Shown one piece after another: positions 8,893 to 19,213 of a DNA stretch of 64,000 nucleotides. Source of the stretch: an uncultured Prevotella sp. (GTDB lineage Bacteria; Bacteroidota; Bacteroidia; Bacteroidales; Bacteroidaceae). The position numbers were made by a program, and so were the translations under genes. The stretch lies in contig CAJOEC010000001.1 in NCBI GenBank assembly GCA_905233425.1, positions 62,001 to 126,000 on the forward strand, in the 5' to 3' direction. Below the pieces are notes generated by a model, which was not told where the DNA came from, made no database searches, and worked only from the letters and a program-made list of their open reading frames with translations. Position 1 is the first letter of the stretch, and the number at the start of each line of letters is the position of its first letter.

Positions 8893-9774
8893 CTAATTCT
8901 GCCTTATATTGCTGTAACTAAAGCAGATGGTGTCAGCATGGGTGACGCTTGTTGCGGTGAAATAGCCCAGGCATTCGCCGCCGTTGATGTTGCCTGTCGG
9001 GTTGGCGCCGCCGCTCTGGCCAGAGCGCAACGAGCGGAAGAAGTCGTAGGTGGGGCGGTCGATGGTCATCAGTGTGAAGGTGATGGTGTCGCCCTCGTAG
9101 AGTATGCTCTTCCAGTTGTCTTTCTCGTTCTCCTCGGCAGCGCGTTCGCTCATACACATCACGTCGCGGTAGATGAGGCCCGGCGGACAGCCCCGGTCAT
9201 CGAACACATTCCAGCGGTAGGCATCGGTGGTGGCAGAGATATAGGCGGAAATGTCCTCACGTGTGGTAGCGGTGCGGCGGTCCATCCGATACCAGTAGTA
9301 GTTGCGCACGTCGGGTTCGGGGTCGAAGGCCCACACCTCGTAGGCCAGCAGACGCTCCTTCATGACAGGTTGCCAGATGAACTCAGCCGACTTTACCGTA
9401 GCCGGGGCGGGCATAGTGGATGTGGCCTCGTAGTGACACCCCTCGAACACGATGTCGAGATGGTAGGTATGGCCGGCCGTTCCGCAGAATGGCGAGCGGT
9501 AGCTACGTGTGACGGGGTCGAAGGGCAGACGCTCCTCGATGCCGTCAGAGGTGATGACAACCTCGGCACCCTCTATGCACTGGCTCTTCACCGATTCCTC
9601 CATGTTGCGCGTGCGGGTGATGAGCACCTCGCAGCCCTCGTTTGTCACGCGGCCTTCAATCATCAAGACCGGCTCCACCGTGCGGTAGTCGAAGTCAATC
9701 TCCTTGGTGCAGGACGGGAAGCCTAAGAGGAAGAGACAAGAGGCAAGAACAGGAAAGAGATCTTTCGTTTTCAT
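8893..9774 (-). CDS. DUF4249-type lipoprotein
   Basis: Lipoprotein signal LFLLGFPSCTKEIDFDYRTVEPVLMIEGRVTNEG; adjacent to TonB-dependent receptor as usual for this family. Confidence 0.75.
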   Translation of the reverse strand: MKTKDLFPVLASCLFLLGFPSCTKEIDFDYRTVEPVLMIEGRVTNEGCEVLITRTRNMEESVKSQCIEGAEVVITSDGIEERLPFDPVTRSYRSPFCGTAGHTYHLDIVFEGCHYEATSTMPAPATVKSAEFIWQPVMKERLLAYEVWAFDPEPDVRNYYWYRMDRRTATTREDISAYISATTDAYRWNVFDDRGCPPGLIYRDVMCMSERAAEENEKDNWKSILYEGDTITFTLMTIDRPTYDFFRSLRSGQSGGANPTGNINGGECLGYFTATSVTHADTICFSYSNIRQN

Positions 9775-9780
9775 TCGGGG

Positions 9781-11850
9781 CTAATACTTGATGGTGAACG
9801 ATACGGAGGGGATGATTCCAAAGAGCGATGTCTGCTCGGCCACGCTGCCGGTGGGCGATTCAATGTCGTTCTTGAATCGTATGACAAACGGATTGTAGCG
9901 GCAGTAGGCGTTGTAGATGCCGAAAGCCCAGACATGGGTCATGCGTCCCACTGGCCGCGTCCACGTGGCGCTCAGGTCCAGACGATGATAGGCTGGTGTG
10001 CGGTAGCCGTTGCGCTCGGCATAATAATAATAGGTGGTGCCGTCGACCTCGTACTTCGCGCTCGGAGCGGTTAGTGCCTGCCCGGTGTTGTAGCGCCATG
10101 TGGCAGCCAGCTCCCACTTCGGGGCCAGACGGTAGAGGGCGACAAGGGCAATGTCATGGCGGCGGTCGTTGGCAGCGGTGTACCAACGCCCTTGGTTTAT
10201 GCCCTCAATCTTGTTCTCCGACCATGACAGAGTGTAGCTAACCCATCCCGTCAGCCGCCCGGTGTTCTTGCGGGCGCATAGCTCCAGACCGTATGCACGG
10301 CCCTTGCCGCCAAGCAGCAGCCGCTCAATCTCAATCTCGGAGTGGAACGACTTGCCGTCGCGATAGTCATAGACGTTGCTGATGTGCTTGAAGTAGGTCT
10401 CGGCAGAGAAGTCGTAGTCGCCCTGTGGCGTGATGCCCACCCATCCCATCGCCACTTGGTCGGCCCGCTCGGGGAGCACAATGTTGCTGCTCATGGTGTA
10501 GCGGTCGAAAGGCATCGACATGGAGCTGCCGCGTATGGCGTGGATGTCCTGCGACGTGCGGCTGTAGCCCAGCTTCAGGCTGTTCTGCCGGTCGATGTTC
10601 CACTTCATGCTCAGTCGCGGCTCCACATCGGCGTATGTCTTCACGATACCTTCGGGATGGAGTGTCTCCAAGATGTTGCCCTCGTTGTCGAGTTGGTAGT
10701 ACGGCTTTCCCCCAAGCACCGAGAACAGGTGCAGGCGCACCCCTGCCGACACATCGAGGCGCGAGCCGAGATGCCAGTCGTCGTTAAGCCAAAGGGCCGA
10801 TGTCCAGGCATCGCGCTTCTCGCGCTGGTGCAGCAGGTTGATGTCCCATTCGGCCGACTGCAGCTGTAGGAATGTGGACTCCAGTCCGGCGTTCATGCGG
10901 TGGCTGCCCATCGTCAGACTGTGGTTGTGGCGCAGGGTGGCATGACGTATGAAGCCCTTCATGGTGTAGTAGATGTTGAGCATGTCGATGCCCACGTCGC
11001 TCATGAAGTCGCTGTAGACAAGTTTAGTGTTAGTGTAGTGGCTGTCGCCGAAGGTGTGCAGCCAGTCGGCAGTAGCTGTCGTGTTGCCCCACTCCATATC
11101 CATGAGGTCCTCAACACCCATCTTGTCACGCCCACGGAACAACGACAGCGACAGACGGTCGCGGTCGGAGAGGCGGAAGTTCAGACGCAGGTTGGCGTCG
11201 TAGAAGTGCATGGTGTTGTTCTTGTAGTCTTCGGTGGCCTTCAGGAACAGGTCGAGGTATGAGCGTCGCCCGGCGAAGAGAAACGAGGATCGGTCCTTGC
11301 TGACAGGCCCTTCGGCCACCACCTTTGCCGAGAGCAGTCCGACGGTGCCGCCGAAATGGTAGGCGTGGAGGTCGCCGGGACGGGTGTCGATGTCGAACAC
11401 CGACGATGTGCCGCCGCCAAGCTGTGCGGGCACCAGCCCCTTGTAGAGCGAGCCGCCCGTCAGCGCGTCGTCGTTGAAAGTGGAGAAAAGGCCCATCAGG
11501 TGGCCGGCGTTATACACCGTCGCGCCGTCGAGAAGAATGAGGTTCTGCGCCGCCGTACCGCCGCGCACCTCGTAGCCGCCCGACGCCTCGCTCTCGCTCT
11601 TCACACCAGGAAGCAGCTGAAGGCTCTTTATGATGTCCTTTTCGCCGAAGAGCGCGGGCATCTTCGCCAACGTGGCTATCTCAACCTTCTCCACGCCTAT
11701 CTGCACCTCGGCCATGCGCTTCTGCGCCGACCGCGAGGTGACGGTCACCTCCTGGAGGGTGTCCTCGCGCTGAACGTCGTCAACCGTCTGCGCCCTGGTT
11801 ATGGGCACGACGAGAGCCAGCAAAAAGGTTGTCAGTATAAGTCTGCTCAT
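9781..11850 (-). CDS. TonB-dependent receptor (plug plus beta-barrel)
   Basis: Plug domain LQEVTVTSRSAQKRMAEVQIGVEKV...LLPGVKSESEASGGYEVRGGTAAQNLILLDGATVYNAGHLMGLFSTFNDDAL and OM barrel. Confidence 0.9.
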   Translation of the reverse strand: MSRLILTTFLLALVVPITRAQTVDDVQREDTLQEVTVTSRSAQKRMAEVQIGVEKVEIATLAKMPALFGEKDIIKSLQLLPGVKSESEASGGYEVRGGTAAQNLILLDGATVYNAGHLMGLFSTFNDDALTGGSLYKGLVPAQLGGGTSSVFDIDTRPGDLHAYHFGGTVGLLSAKVVAEGPVSKDRSSFLFAGRRSYLDLFLKATEDYKNNTMHFYDANLRLNFRLSDRDRLSLSLFRGRDKMGVEDLMDMEWGNTTATADWLHTFGDSHYTNTKLVYSDFMSDVGIDMLNIYYTMKGFIRHATLRHNHSLTMGSHRMNAGLESTFLQLQSAEWDINLLHQREKRDAWTSALWLNDDWHLGSRLDVSAGVRLHLFSVLGGKPYYQLDNEGNILETLHPEGIVKTYADVEPRLSMKWNIDRQNSLKLGYSRTSQDIHAIRGSSMSMPFDRYTMSSNIVLPERADQVAMGWVGITPQGDYDFSAETYFKHISNVYDYRDGKSFHSEIEIERLLLGGKGRAYGLELCARKNTGRLTGWVSYTLSWSENKIEGINQGRWYTAANDRRHDIALVALYRLAPKWELAATWRYNTGQALTAPSAKYEVDGTTYYYYAERNGYRTPAYHRLDLSATWTRPVGRMTHVWAFGIYNAYCRYNPFVIRFKNDIESPTGSVAEQTSLFGIIPSVSFTIKY

Positions 11851-11949
11851 TCATTCTCAAACTTTTTCGGATGCAAAATTACGACTTTTTTTTTGAATAA
11901 CCACACTATATGGTGAAAAAGTTCGTCATGCGGTTGAAAGCACGGAACA

Positions 11950-12030
11950 TTCCCCCGGTGGGAACAATATATTCCCACTGGGGGAACAATTTATTCCCAC
12001 CGGGGGAATGATTTGTTCCCACCGGGGGAA
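11950..12030. repeat. Four 15-bp palindromes TTCCCnCnGGGGGAA with exact 22-bp period
   Basis: Copies start at 11950, 11972, 11994, 12016; 7-nt A/T-rich spacers. Confidence 0.95.
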
Positions 12031-12202
12031 TTTTCAACACACTCCGTGATGTCTTTCAGTCGCACAGCACGAAAAAGTTGAAAAAATGGAAGCATACCAA
12101 ACGTTTCATGGAAAATGTTTTGCCGTTTCGCTGTTTTTCCGTAAATTTGCACCCCACAAAGAGCCAGTCCCGCCAATCTTCAATCCTCTCACATTGAACA
12201 AC

Positions 12203-13114
12203 ATGAAGCACATATTTCAACTCACACTGCTACTCGCCTTTCTGTCCTGCAGCGCAGATGACGACCAAAGGAAAACAGTGCTGTGGTTGGGCACGTCAAT
12301 ACCTCAAGGATGTTCATATCCAAGAGTCTCCTGCGAAAACAACCAGATGAAATGCATAAACAAAGCCGTGGGGGCCTCTTTCCTTTGCCAGTGGTCTGAG
12401 GATTATGATTTCCAGAAAACATCCTCGGGCCTTTCATTGTCGATGTCATCGGACGAAAAAGAGACAATGTTCCGCAAATATGTGGAGAACGACAGTATAA
12501 CAGAGGAAACGCTGGACTTCTGGAAAAAGTCATCCTACGACTATCTGTTGCTTCCTTACGTCAGGAATGCCGACATTGTTGTCATTGACCATGGTTACAA
12601 CGATAACTTCTCGTTACAGAAAATCTATGACGAGGGAGAGGCGAATATAGACTGGAATACCGACGACCGAACCAGTTTCATCGGGGCGTTCAATTTCATC
12701 TACCGCTTGATAAGAGACAACAACCCCGAAGCCAAAGTCATCTTAGGAGGCTATTTCCAGGACAAATGTACGACAGACTATTTCATTCGCGGCAAATGGA
12801 CGGCGACAGTCCTGACATGGATGGCCAGGCATTACGACCTGGCGTTGTTGGATGTATGGAACTATACCGACATACCCGACGGATACATGCCCGACTCGCA
12901 AGACTATCTTTCGCTGCTTAATGAGCAATATGGCAAATCGTTTGAGAAACTCTTTCCCGATGAGGACGGCAATATAACGTGGTTTCAGAAGTTCTGCCCC
13001 GACGGGGTGCATCCATACTCCGACCCTACCGGCCATTCAGACCAGACGCTGAACCGCATTTTCTCTGACATGCTCTTCCAGGTGACAAACGAGTTGGAGG
13101 CAAGCAACCCATAG
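12203..13114 (+). CDS. SGNH/GDSL-hydrolase-like lipoprotein
   Basis: MKHIFQLTLLLAFLSCSADD lipoprotein signal; VLWLGTSIPQGCSYP block I and PDGVHPYSD terminal block. Confidence 0.6.
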   Translation: MKHIFQLTLLLAFLSCSADDDQRKTVLWLGTSIPQGCSYPRVSCENNQMKCINKAVGASFLCQWSEDYDFQKTSSGLSLSMSSDEKETMFRKYVENDSITEETLDFWKKSSYDYLLLPYVRNADIVVIDHGYNDNFSLQKIYDEGEANIDWNTDDRTSFIGAFNFIYRLIRDNNPEAKVILGGYFQDKCTTDYFIRGKWTATVLTWMARHYDLALLDVWNYTDIPDGYMPDSQDYLSLLNEQYGKSFEKLFPDEDGNITWFQKFCPDGVHPYSDPTGHSDQTLNRIFSDMLFQVTNELEASNP

Positions 13115-13275
13115 CCAGGAGGCAAGTCAAAGCGGGCAACAGCCAATGCGAAAACGCAAAAAGCACGGCTCCACCAAACGTTTCGTCGTTTTTATTTGGC
13201 CGTTTCACGCTTTTTCCGTAAATTTGCACCCAACAAATAGTTAATTGCATATTCATTATATAGTAAATCCACACT

Positions 13276-14853
13276 ATGGGAATATACATCAACAAAGGTA
13301 ACGAGGAGTTCAGAAGAGCCCGCAAGGGGGAATATGTGGACAAGTCGGGGCTGATAGCCGTAGTGAATAATAGTTTATTCAGCGAGCGGAGTTTCAGCTG
13401 TGTCACCCGCAGCCGCCGCTTCGGCAAGACAATGGCGGCAAAGATGCTCTACGCCTACTACGACCACTCGTGCGACTCACGGCAGCTGTTCGCCGACTTA
13501 GAGATTGCCAGCCACCCTTCGTTTGAGGAGCACCTGAACAAGTACCCCACCATATTCCTCGACATGACACGCTTCACATCGCTCAACGACGGAACTGGCA
13601 TGGTGGAAAACATTGAGCGGCGGCTGACAGAAGAGATAGCCGAGACCTATCCCAACGTGCCCCGCAAGGACAACGATGACATGATGGACTTCCTGCTTCG
13701 CATTGCCGTTATCACGGGCGAGCGTTTTGTGTTCATCATCGACGAGTGGGACGCCCCCTGCCGCATATTCGACCCCAAGACGAAGGCCATGGATCATTAC
13801 GTGGACTGGCTGCGCCGCATGTTCAAGGATGTGACAGCCATGAAAGCCTTTGCCGCCGTCTACATGACCGGCATTTTGCCCATCAAGAAATACAAGACAG
13901 AGTCGGCACTGAACAACTTCACCGAGTATTCTATGGTGGAACCCCGCAGGATGGCACGCTATTTCGGCTTCACCAAAGACGAGGTACGACAGTTGGCCGA
14001 GAAGTACGACATGGACTTCGACGAAATGGAAAAATGGTACGATGGTTACCAGATAGGCAGCGAGCAGTCGATGTTCAACCCCAACAGTGTGATGCAGGCC
14101 ATTGACACTGGCCGTTGCCGCAGTTTCTGGACTGCCACAGGTTCTTTCGATGCAGTGACTGGCTATATCAACAGGAACTTCGACGGACTGAAAGACGGCA
14201 TCATTGGGATGCTTGCCGGGGGAAGGGAAAAGGTAGACCCCACACGCTTCCAGAACGACATGTCTATTGTGCTCAACAGTGACGATGTTTACACCGTTCT
14301 CATTCATCTTGGTTACCTTAGTTATGACTGGCAGCGCAATGAATGCTACATACCCAACCGTGAGGTGGGCGGCGAGATGGTGAACGCCGTTAAAGAGAAC
14401 AAATGGGAGGAGGTGGTGAAAGCCCTTGAGCAGTCGGAGAAACTTCTCGACGCCACCCTGCGCGGCGACGCTGACTACGTGGCGGCACGTATAGAGGATC
14501 TGCACTCGGAAAGCGCCAGTATCTTCAAGTATAACGACGAGAACTCGCTCTCGTGTGTCATCAGCCTGGCCTACTACTACGCCCGCAACGACTATCATTT
14601 CATCCGCGAGATGCCCACAGGCAAAGGATTCGCCGACATAGTGTTCCTGCCCCGCAAGAACGTCAGCAAGCCCGCATTGGTCATCGAACTGAAGAAAGAC
14701 CGCAATGCCAGCGCCGCCATCGCACAGATCAAGGAAAGGAGCTACCCCCAACAGGTGGAGAAATACACAGGCGACATGCTCCTCGTGGGCATCAACTACA
14801 ACGCCGATACCAAGAAGCACGACTGCAAAATAGAGACGTGGAGAAAGGATTAA
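13276..14853 (+). CDS. AAA-ATPase-like / PD-(D/E)XK nuclease superfamily protein
   Basis: YVDKSGLIAVVNN...SRRFGKTMAAKML (P-loop), IDEWDAP, C-terminal DIVFLPRKN..LVIELKKD. Confidence 0.85.
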   Translation: MGIYINKGNEEFRRARKGEYVDKSGLIAVVNNSLFSERSFSCVTRSRRFGKTMAAKMLYAYYDHSCDSRQLFADLEIASHPSFEEHLNKYPTIFLDMTRFTSLNDGTGMVENIERRLTEEIAETYPNVPRKDNDDMMDFLLRIAVITGERFVFIIDEWDAPCRIFDPKTKAMDHYVDWLRRMFKDVTAMKAFAAVYMTGILPIKKYKTESALNNFTEYSMVEPRRMARYFGFTKDEVRQLAEKYDMDFDEMEKWYDGYQIGSEQSMFNPNSVMQAIDTGRCRSFWTATGSFDAVTGYINRNFDGLKDGIIGMLAGGREKVDPTRFQNDMSIVLNSDDVYTVLIHLGYLSYDWQRNECYIPNREVGGEMVNAVKENKWEEVVKALEQSEKLLDATLRGDADYVAARIEDLHSESASIFKYNDENSLSCVISLAYYYARNDYHFIREMPTGKGFADIVFLPRKNVSKPALVIELKKDRNASAAIAQIKERSYPQQVEKYTGDMLLVGINYNADTKKHDCKIETWRKD

Positions 14854-14873
14854 CAAACCAAATAATATAAACA

Positions 14874-16691
14874 ATGAAACACCAACTTAGAAGCAGCGTC
14901 TGCACCGATGGCAGACGCATGGCCGGAGCCCGCGCACTGTGGGTGGCCACAGGAATGAAACAGGAGCAGTTTGGCAAGCCTATCATTGCCATAGTAAACT
15001 CGTTCACACAGTTCGTGCCAGGACACACACACCTGCACGAGATAGGACAGATAGTGCGCGAGGAAATTGAGAAGCTGGGCTGCTATGCCGCCGAGTTCAA
15101 TACCATAGCCATTGACGACGGCATAGCCATGGGCCACGACGGGATGCTCTACTCCCTACCCTCACGCGACATCATCGCCGACTCGGTGGAGTATATGGTC
15201 AACGCCCACAAGGCCGACGCCATGATCTGCATATCGAACTGCGACAAGGTGACACCCGGTATGCTCATGGCCGCCATGCGCCTGAACATCCCCACCATCT
15301 TCTGCAGCGGCGGTCCCATGGAGGCTGGTCGCTGGCGTGGCGAGAACGCCGACCTCATCACCGCCATGGTGAAAGGTGCCGACCCAACCGTCAGCGACGA
15401 GGATCTGGCCGAACTGGAGCGTTGCGCCTGCCCCGGATGCGGCTCATGCAGCGGAATGTTCACCGCCAACTCCATGAACTCGCTCACCGAGGCCATTGGA
15501 CTGGCTCTGGCCGGCAACGGCACCGTATTGGCCACTCATGTTGAGCGCGTAAAGCTGTTCAAGAAGGCTGCCAAGCAGATTGTCGAGAACACCCTGGCCT
15601 ACTATGAAGACGGCGACGACAGCGTGCTGCCACGCTCGATAGCCACACGCGAGGCCTTCCTCAACGCCATGGCTGTAGACATTGCCATGGGCGGAAGCAC
15701 CAACACCGTGCTACACCTCCTCGCCGTGGCCCAGGAGGCCGGAGTGGACTTCACCATGAAGGACATCGACGAGCTTAGCCGAAAGGTGCCCTGCCTCTGC
15801 AAGCTGGCACCAAACACGCAGAAATACAGCGTTCAGGAGTGCAACCGGGCTGGTGGCATCATGGGCATCATGGAGCAGCTGCTCAAGGGCGGACTGATTG
15901 ACGGAAACGTGAAGCGCGTGGACGGTCTTCCCTTATGCGGGGCAATACGTAAATACACCATAGTAGACCCCATGACATGCTTCAGCGGCATAGACTACGA
16001 TGCCTACGACATGTACATGAGCGCCCCCGGCGGAAAGTTCTCCACCAAGATGGGCAGCCAAAAAGAGAGCTACGACTCGTTCGACTGGGATCGCGAGAAC
16101 GGCTGCATCCGCGACATCGAACATGCCTACACCAAGGACGGCGGACTGGCCGTGCTCTTCGGCAACATCGCCCAGGACGGCTGCGTGGTGAAGACCGCCG
16201 GCGTCGACGAGAGCCTGTGGCACTTCGAAGGCCCCGCCGTATGCTTCGACTCACAGGAGGACGCCTGCGAGGGCATCCTCGGCGGCAAGGTGAAGAAGGG
16301 CGACTGCGTGGTCATCACCCACGAGGGACCGAAGGGCGGCCCCGGAATGCAGGAAATGCTCTACCCCACATCTTATATAAAGAGTATGCACATGGGCAAG
16401 GAGTGCGCCCTCATCACCGACGGACGCTTCTCAGGAGGCACCAGCGGACTGAGCATCGGCCACATCTCGCCCGAGGCAGCCAACGGCGGCAACATAGGCA
16501 AGATAAAGGACGGCGACATCATTGTTATCGACATCCCATCGCGCAGCATCAACGTAAAGCTCAGCGACGAGGAACTGGCCGCACGCCCGCAACAGCCGCT
16601 GAAGCGCAACCGCGTGGTCAGCAAAGCCCTCCGCGCATACGCCCAGAGCGTGGCCAGCGCCGACAAGGGAGGAGTCAGAATCATCGACTAA
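14874..16691 (+). CDS. ilvD: Dihydroxy-acid dehydratase
   Basis: Full-length IlvD-like sequence including [31 protein letters not shown]. Confidence 0.96.
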   Translation: MKHQLRSSVCTDGRRMAGARALWVATGMKQEQFGKPIIAIVNSFTQFVPGHTHLHEIGQIVREEIEKLGCYAAEFNTIAIDDGIAMGHDGMLYSLPSRDIIADSVEYMVNAHKADAMICISNCDKVTPGMLMAAMRLNIPTIFCSGGPMEAGRWRGENADLITAMVKGADPTVSDEDLAELERCACPGCGSCSGMFTANSMNSLTEAIGLALAGNGTVLATHVERVKLFKKAAKQIVENTLAYYEDGDDSVLPRSIATREAFLNAMAVDIAMGGSTNTVLHLLAVAQEAGVDFTMKDIDELSRKVPCLCKLAPNTQKYSVQECNRAGGIMGIMEQLLKGGLIDGNVKRVDGLPLCGAIRKYTIVDPMTCFSGIDYDAYDMYMSAPGGKFSTKMGSQKESYDSFDWDRENGCIRDIEHAYTKDGGLAVLFGNIAQDGCVVKTAGVDESLWHFEGPAVCFDSQEDACEGILGGKVKKGDCVVITHEGPKGGPGMQEMLYPTSYIKSMHMGKECALITDGRFSGGTSGLSIGHISPEAANGGNIGKIKDGDIIVIDIPSRSINVKLSDEELAARPQQPLKRNRVVSKALRAYAQSVASADKGGVRIID

Positions 16692-16694
16692 CGA

Positions 16695-17264
16695 ATGAGT
16701 AGTATAGACATTCTACTGCTGGCCGTGGCTTTGGCCATGGACTGCTTCACCATCTCTGTGGTAAGCGGAGTGGTGCTCCGACAATGGGAAGGACGGGTCA
16801 TACTCTGGCTCGCCTTCCTTTTCGGCTTCTTCCAGGCCGCCATGCCACTGTTCGGATGGCTTGCCACGACGAGTTTCGCCCATTACATCGAGGCATACGA
16901 CCACTGGGTGGCTTTCGGGCTGTTGCTTTTCCTCGGCCTGAAGATGATACGCGAAGCCTTCCTGCCCGACGAGCAGCAGACCTTCAATCCACGGCTTCTG
17001 GCCACACAGCTGATGCTCGCCGTTGCCACCAGCATCGACGCTCTGGCTGTAGGAATCTCCATGGCCGTCACGGGCTACGACACCCTTCTTTCGCTTCTCT
17101 GGCCGCTCTCAGCCATAGGCCTCTGCTCGATGCTGTTCACCATCTTAGGCCATGCCTTGGGCATACGTTTCGGGCGCATGATATGCAAACGGCTGAAGCC
17201 GGAACTGCTTGGAGGAGTGCTCCTCATTCTCATTGGCGTTAAGGTGCTTGCAACCCATCTGTAG
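16695..17264 (+). CDS. mntP: Manganese efflux pump MntP family
   Basis: Six-TM protein LLLAVALAMDCFTISVVSG...ATSIDALAVGISMA duplicated motif. Confidence 0.88.
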   Translation: MSSIDILLLAVALAMDCFTISVVSGVVLRQWEGRVILWLAFLFGFFQAAMPLFGWLATTSFAHYIEAYDHWVAFGLLLFLGLKMIREAFLPDEQQTFNPRLLATQLMLAVATSIDALAVGISMAVTGYDTLLSLLWPLSAIGLCSMLFTILGHALGIRFGRMICKRLKPELLGGVLLILIGVKVLATHL

Positions 17265-17359
17265 GACATTTGCTTACAAAAACGATTGATTTAAGTCAAA
17301 TAAAGGCAATTTCCTTATTATTTTCCGCAAAAAAGTTTGTATCTGTAAGCAAAACAGCG

Positions 17360-17367
17360 TACCTTTG
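17360..17367 (+). promoter_or_regulatory. -7 element TACCTTTG with -33 TTTG at 17336
   Basis: Bacteroidetes sigma-A-type consensus with 20-nt spacing, upstream of aquaporin. Confidence 0.6.
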
Positions 17368-17476
17368 CAACGTGTTTTTCATAGTATTAGATTTAAGGTT
17401 AACAAAGGTTGGGTCACAGCGGTGACCCTTTTTTCATTTCAATCATCCTTATTATTAACTTAAAATTAAAAAGGTT

Positions 17477-18151
17477 ATGAAAAAGTATTTAGCAGAAGCA
17501 GTGGGCACAATGGTGCTCGTGTTAATGGGATGCGGCGTGGCGGTGAGCCTTGGCTGCGACCCTGTGAACAACATTCCCGCCGTGGTGGGTACAGCTCTGG
17601 CCTTTGGCCTTGCCGTCGTTGCCATGGCCTACACTATCGGCGGTATCTCAGGTTGCCACATCAACCCGGCAATCACACTGGGATGCTTCCTCACAGGCCG
17701 TATGAACGGCAAGGATGCCGCAGGATATATCTGCGGCCAGGTTGTGGGAGCATTCATCGGCTCGGCACTACTCTTCGCGCTGACAGCCAACGTGCCAGGA
17801 CTCGAGGGAACAGGAGCCAACGACCTTCAGACAAACGTGAGCGTAACGGGTGGACTGCTGGCTGAGATCATCTTCACCTGCGTATTCGTGCTCGTAGTGC
17901 TCGGTGCCACGGCCAAGACCAACGGCGCGACAAACAACTTCGCCGGCCTGGCAATAGGTCTGTCGCTGGTGCTCGTCCACCTGGTGTGCATACGCTACAC
18001 AGGAACGTCGGTGAATCCTGCACGCTCGATTGCTCCGGCCATCTTCCAGGGAGGCACGGCTCTCACCAACCTCTGGATTTTCATCGTCGGGCCGTTTGTT
18101 GGTGCCGCATGTGCTGCCGGAATATGGAAACTCATTGACACTGGGAAGTAA
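17477..18151 (+). CDS. aqpZ: MIP-family aquaporin (AqpZ-like)
   Basis: Two NPA motifs (GCHINPAITLG; GTSVNPARSIAPA). Confidence 0.85.
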   Translation: MKKYLAEAVGTMVLVLMGCGVAVSLGCDPVNNIPAVVGTALAFGLAVVAMAYTIGGISGCHINPAITLGCFLTGRMNGKDAAGYICGQVVGAFIGSALLFALTANVPGLEGTGANDLQTNVSVTGGLLAEIIFTCVFVLVVLGATAKTNGATNNFAGLAIGLSLVLVHLVCIRYTGTSVNPARSIAPAIFQGGTALTNLWIFIVGPFVGAACAAGIWKLIDTGK

Positions 18152-18160
18152 CATCTGCAC

Positions 18161-19198
18161 ATGACGCTGAGCATCATCATTCCTGTCTACAACGTAGAGA
18201 AATACATACGTCCCTGCCTGGAGAGCGTCTTCAGGCAGGGACTTGACGACAACGATTTCGAGGTCATCGTGGTGAACGACGGCACGCCCGACCATAGTAT
18301 GGAGATTGTCGCCTCTTTCGCCGAGCTTCATCACAACGTCAATATCGTTGAGCAGTCAAACCAGGGACTCTCGGCAGCAAGAAACACCGGGCTGGACAAT
18401 GCCAAGGGAGATTACATATTCTTCCTTGACAGCGACGACATTCTAATTCCAGACACCCTGCCCTTGCTGTTGAAAGAGGCTGAAAGCCATAATACCGACA
18501 TGGCTGTGGCCGACTTTGTGAAAATGGACGATGATGCCATAGAGGCTACCCAACTCTCAACACTCAACACTCAACACTCAACGCTCAACGCTCAACTCTC
18601 AACACTCAACACTCAACACTCAACGCCCAGCGCTCAATGCCCAACGCCAAAAATATTGAGCGGCACCGAGATGTTCCTTGGCAAGTTGTTCAATCCTCGT
18701 GCGTGTTACGTGTGGCACACGCTCTACAAGCACACGTTTCTTCTTCAGAACGGCCTTCGCTTCATACCCGGCATCTATTTCGAGGACGTTCCTTTCACCA
18801 CCAACTGTTATCTCAAGGCCGACAGGTGTTTGTTTACAAAATTGCCTATTTACATCTATCGCCAGAGGAAGGACTCCATTGTCTCGTCGATTAACATGAG
18901 AAAGGTGACCGACATGAACACGGTCATAGCACACCTGTGGCAGATGAAGTCCGACCTTTGCACCACGCCTGAACTGCGCCAGCGCATGGACGAAACAATA
19001 TTCGCCACATTCTCAATTGCTTCGTGGTATGTCGCCAACGACAAGAAACTGTTGGACGACAGGCACACCTTCGTTGCCGACTTGCGCAGCAAGGTGCCGC
19101 AACTTACGTTCAGCGGTGGAGTGAAGCAACGGCTGACATCAGCCTTCTTCAAACTCATGCCCGAAACATATCTGTGGCTGAGGTCGAAGAAACCCTGA
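18161..19198 (+). CDS. Glycosyltransferase family 2, carrying a heptamer-array-encoded insert
   Basis: LSIIIPVYNVEKYIRPCLESVFRQ...FFLDSDD; low-complexity insert QLSTLNTQHSTLNAQ. Confidence 0.88.
   Translation: MTLSIIIPVYNVEKYIRPCLESVFRQGLDDNDFEVIVVNDGTPDHSMEIVASFAELHHNVNIVEQSNQGLSAARNTGLDNAKGDYIFFLDSDDILIPDTLPLLLKEAESHNTDMAVADFVKMDDDAIEATQLSTLNTQHSTLNAQLSTLNTQHSTPSAQCPTPKILSGTEMFLGKLFNPRACYVWHTLYKHTFLLQNGLRFIPGIYFEDVPFTTNCYLKADRCLFTKLPIYIYRQRKDSIVSSINMRKVTDMNTVIAHLWQMKSDLCTTPELRQRMDETIFATFSIASWYVANDKKLLDDRHTFVADLRSKVPQLTFSGGVKQRLTSAFFKLMPETYLWLRSKKP
18551..18648 (+). repeat. (CAACNCT)n heptamer array, 14 units, in GT2 coding sequence
   Basis: CAACTCT CAACACT x3 CAACGCT x2 CAACTCT CAACACT x3 CAACGCC CAGCGCT CAATGCC CAACGCC. 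Confidence 0.95.
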
Positions 19199-19213
19199 AC
19201 CACACTACAATTA

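Noticed and set aside
8938-9726. 262-aa plus-strand ORF opposite the DUF4249 gene
   Set aside because: Val/Ala/His-rich antisense shadow; minus strand has a lipoprotein signal and an adjacent TonB receptor.
9781-11850. TonB receptor plus DUF4249 as a novel system
   Set aside because: This gene pair is a common Bacteroidetes arrangement.
13498-14874. 458-aa minus-strand ORF opposite the AAA/PD-(D/E)XK gene
   Set aside because: Antisense shadow ORF in high-GC coding sequence; the plus strand has clear P-loop and nuclease motifs.
15977-16702. 241-aa alternative-frame ORF inside ilvD
   Set aside because: Arg/His-rich composition typical of an out-of-frame translation; ilvD frame is unambiguous.
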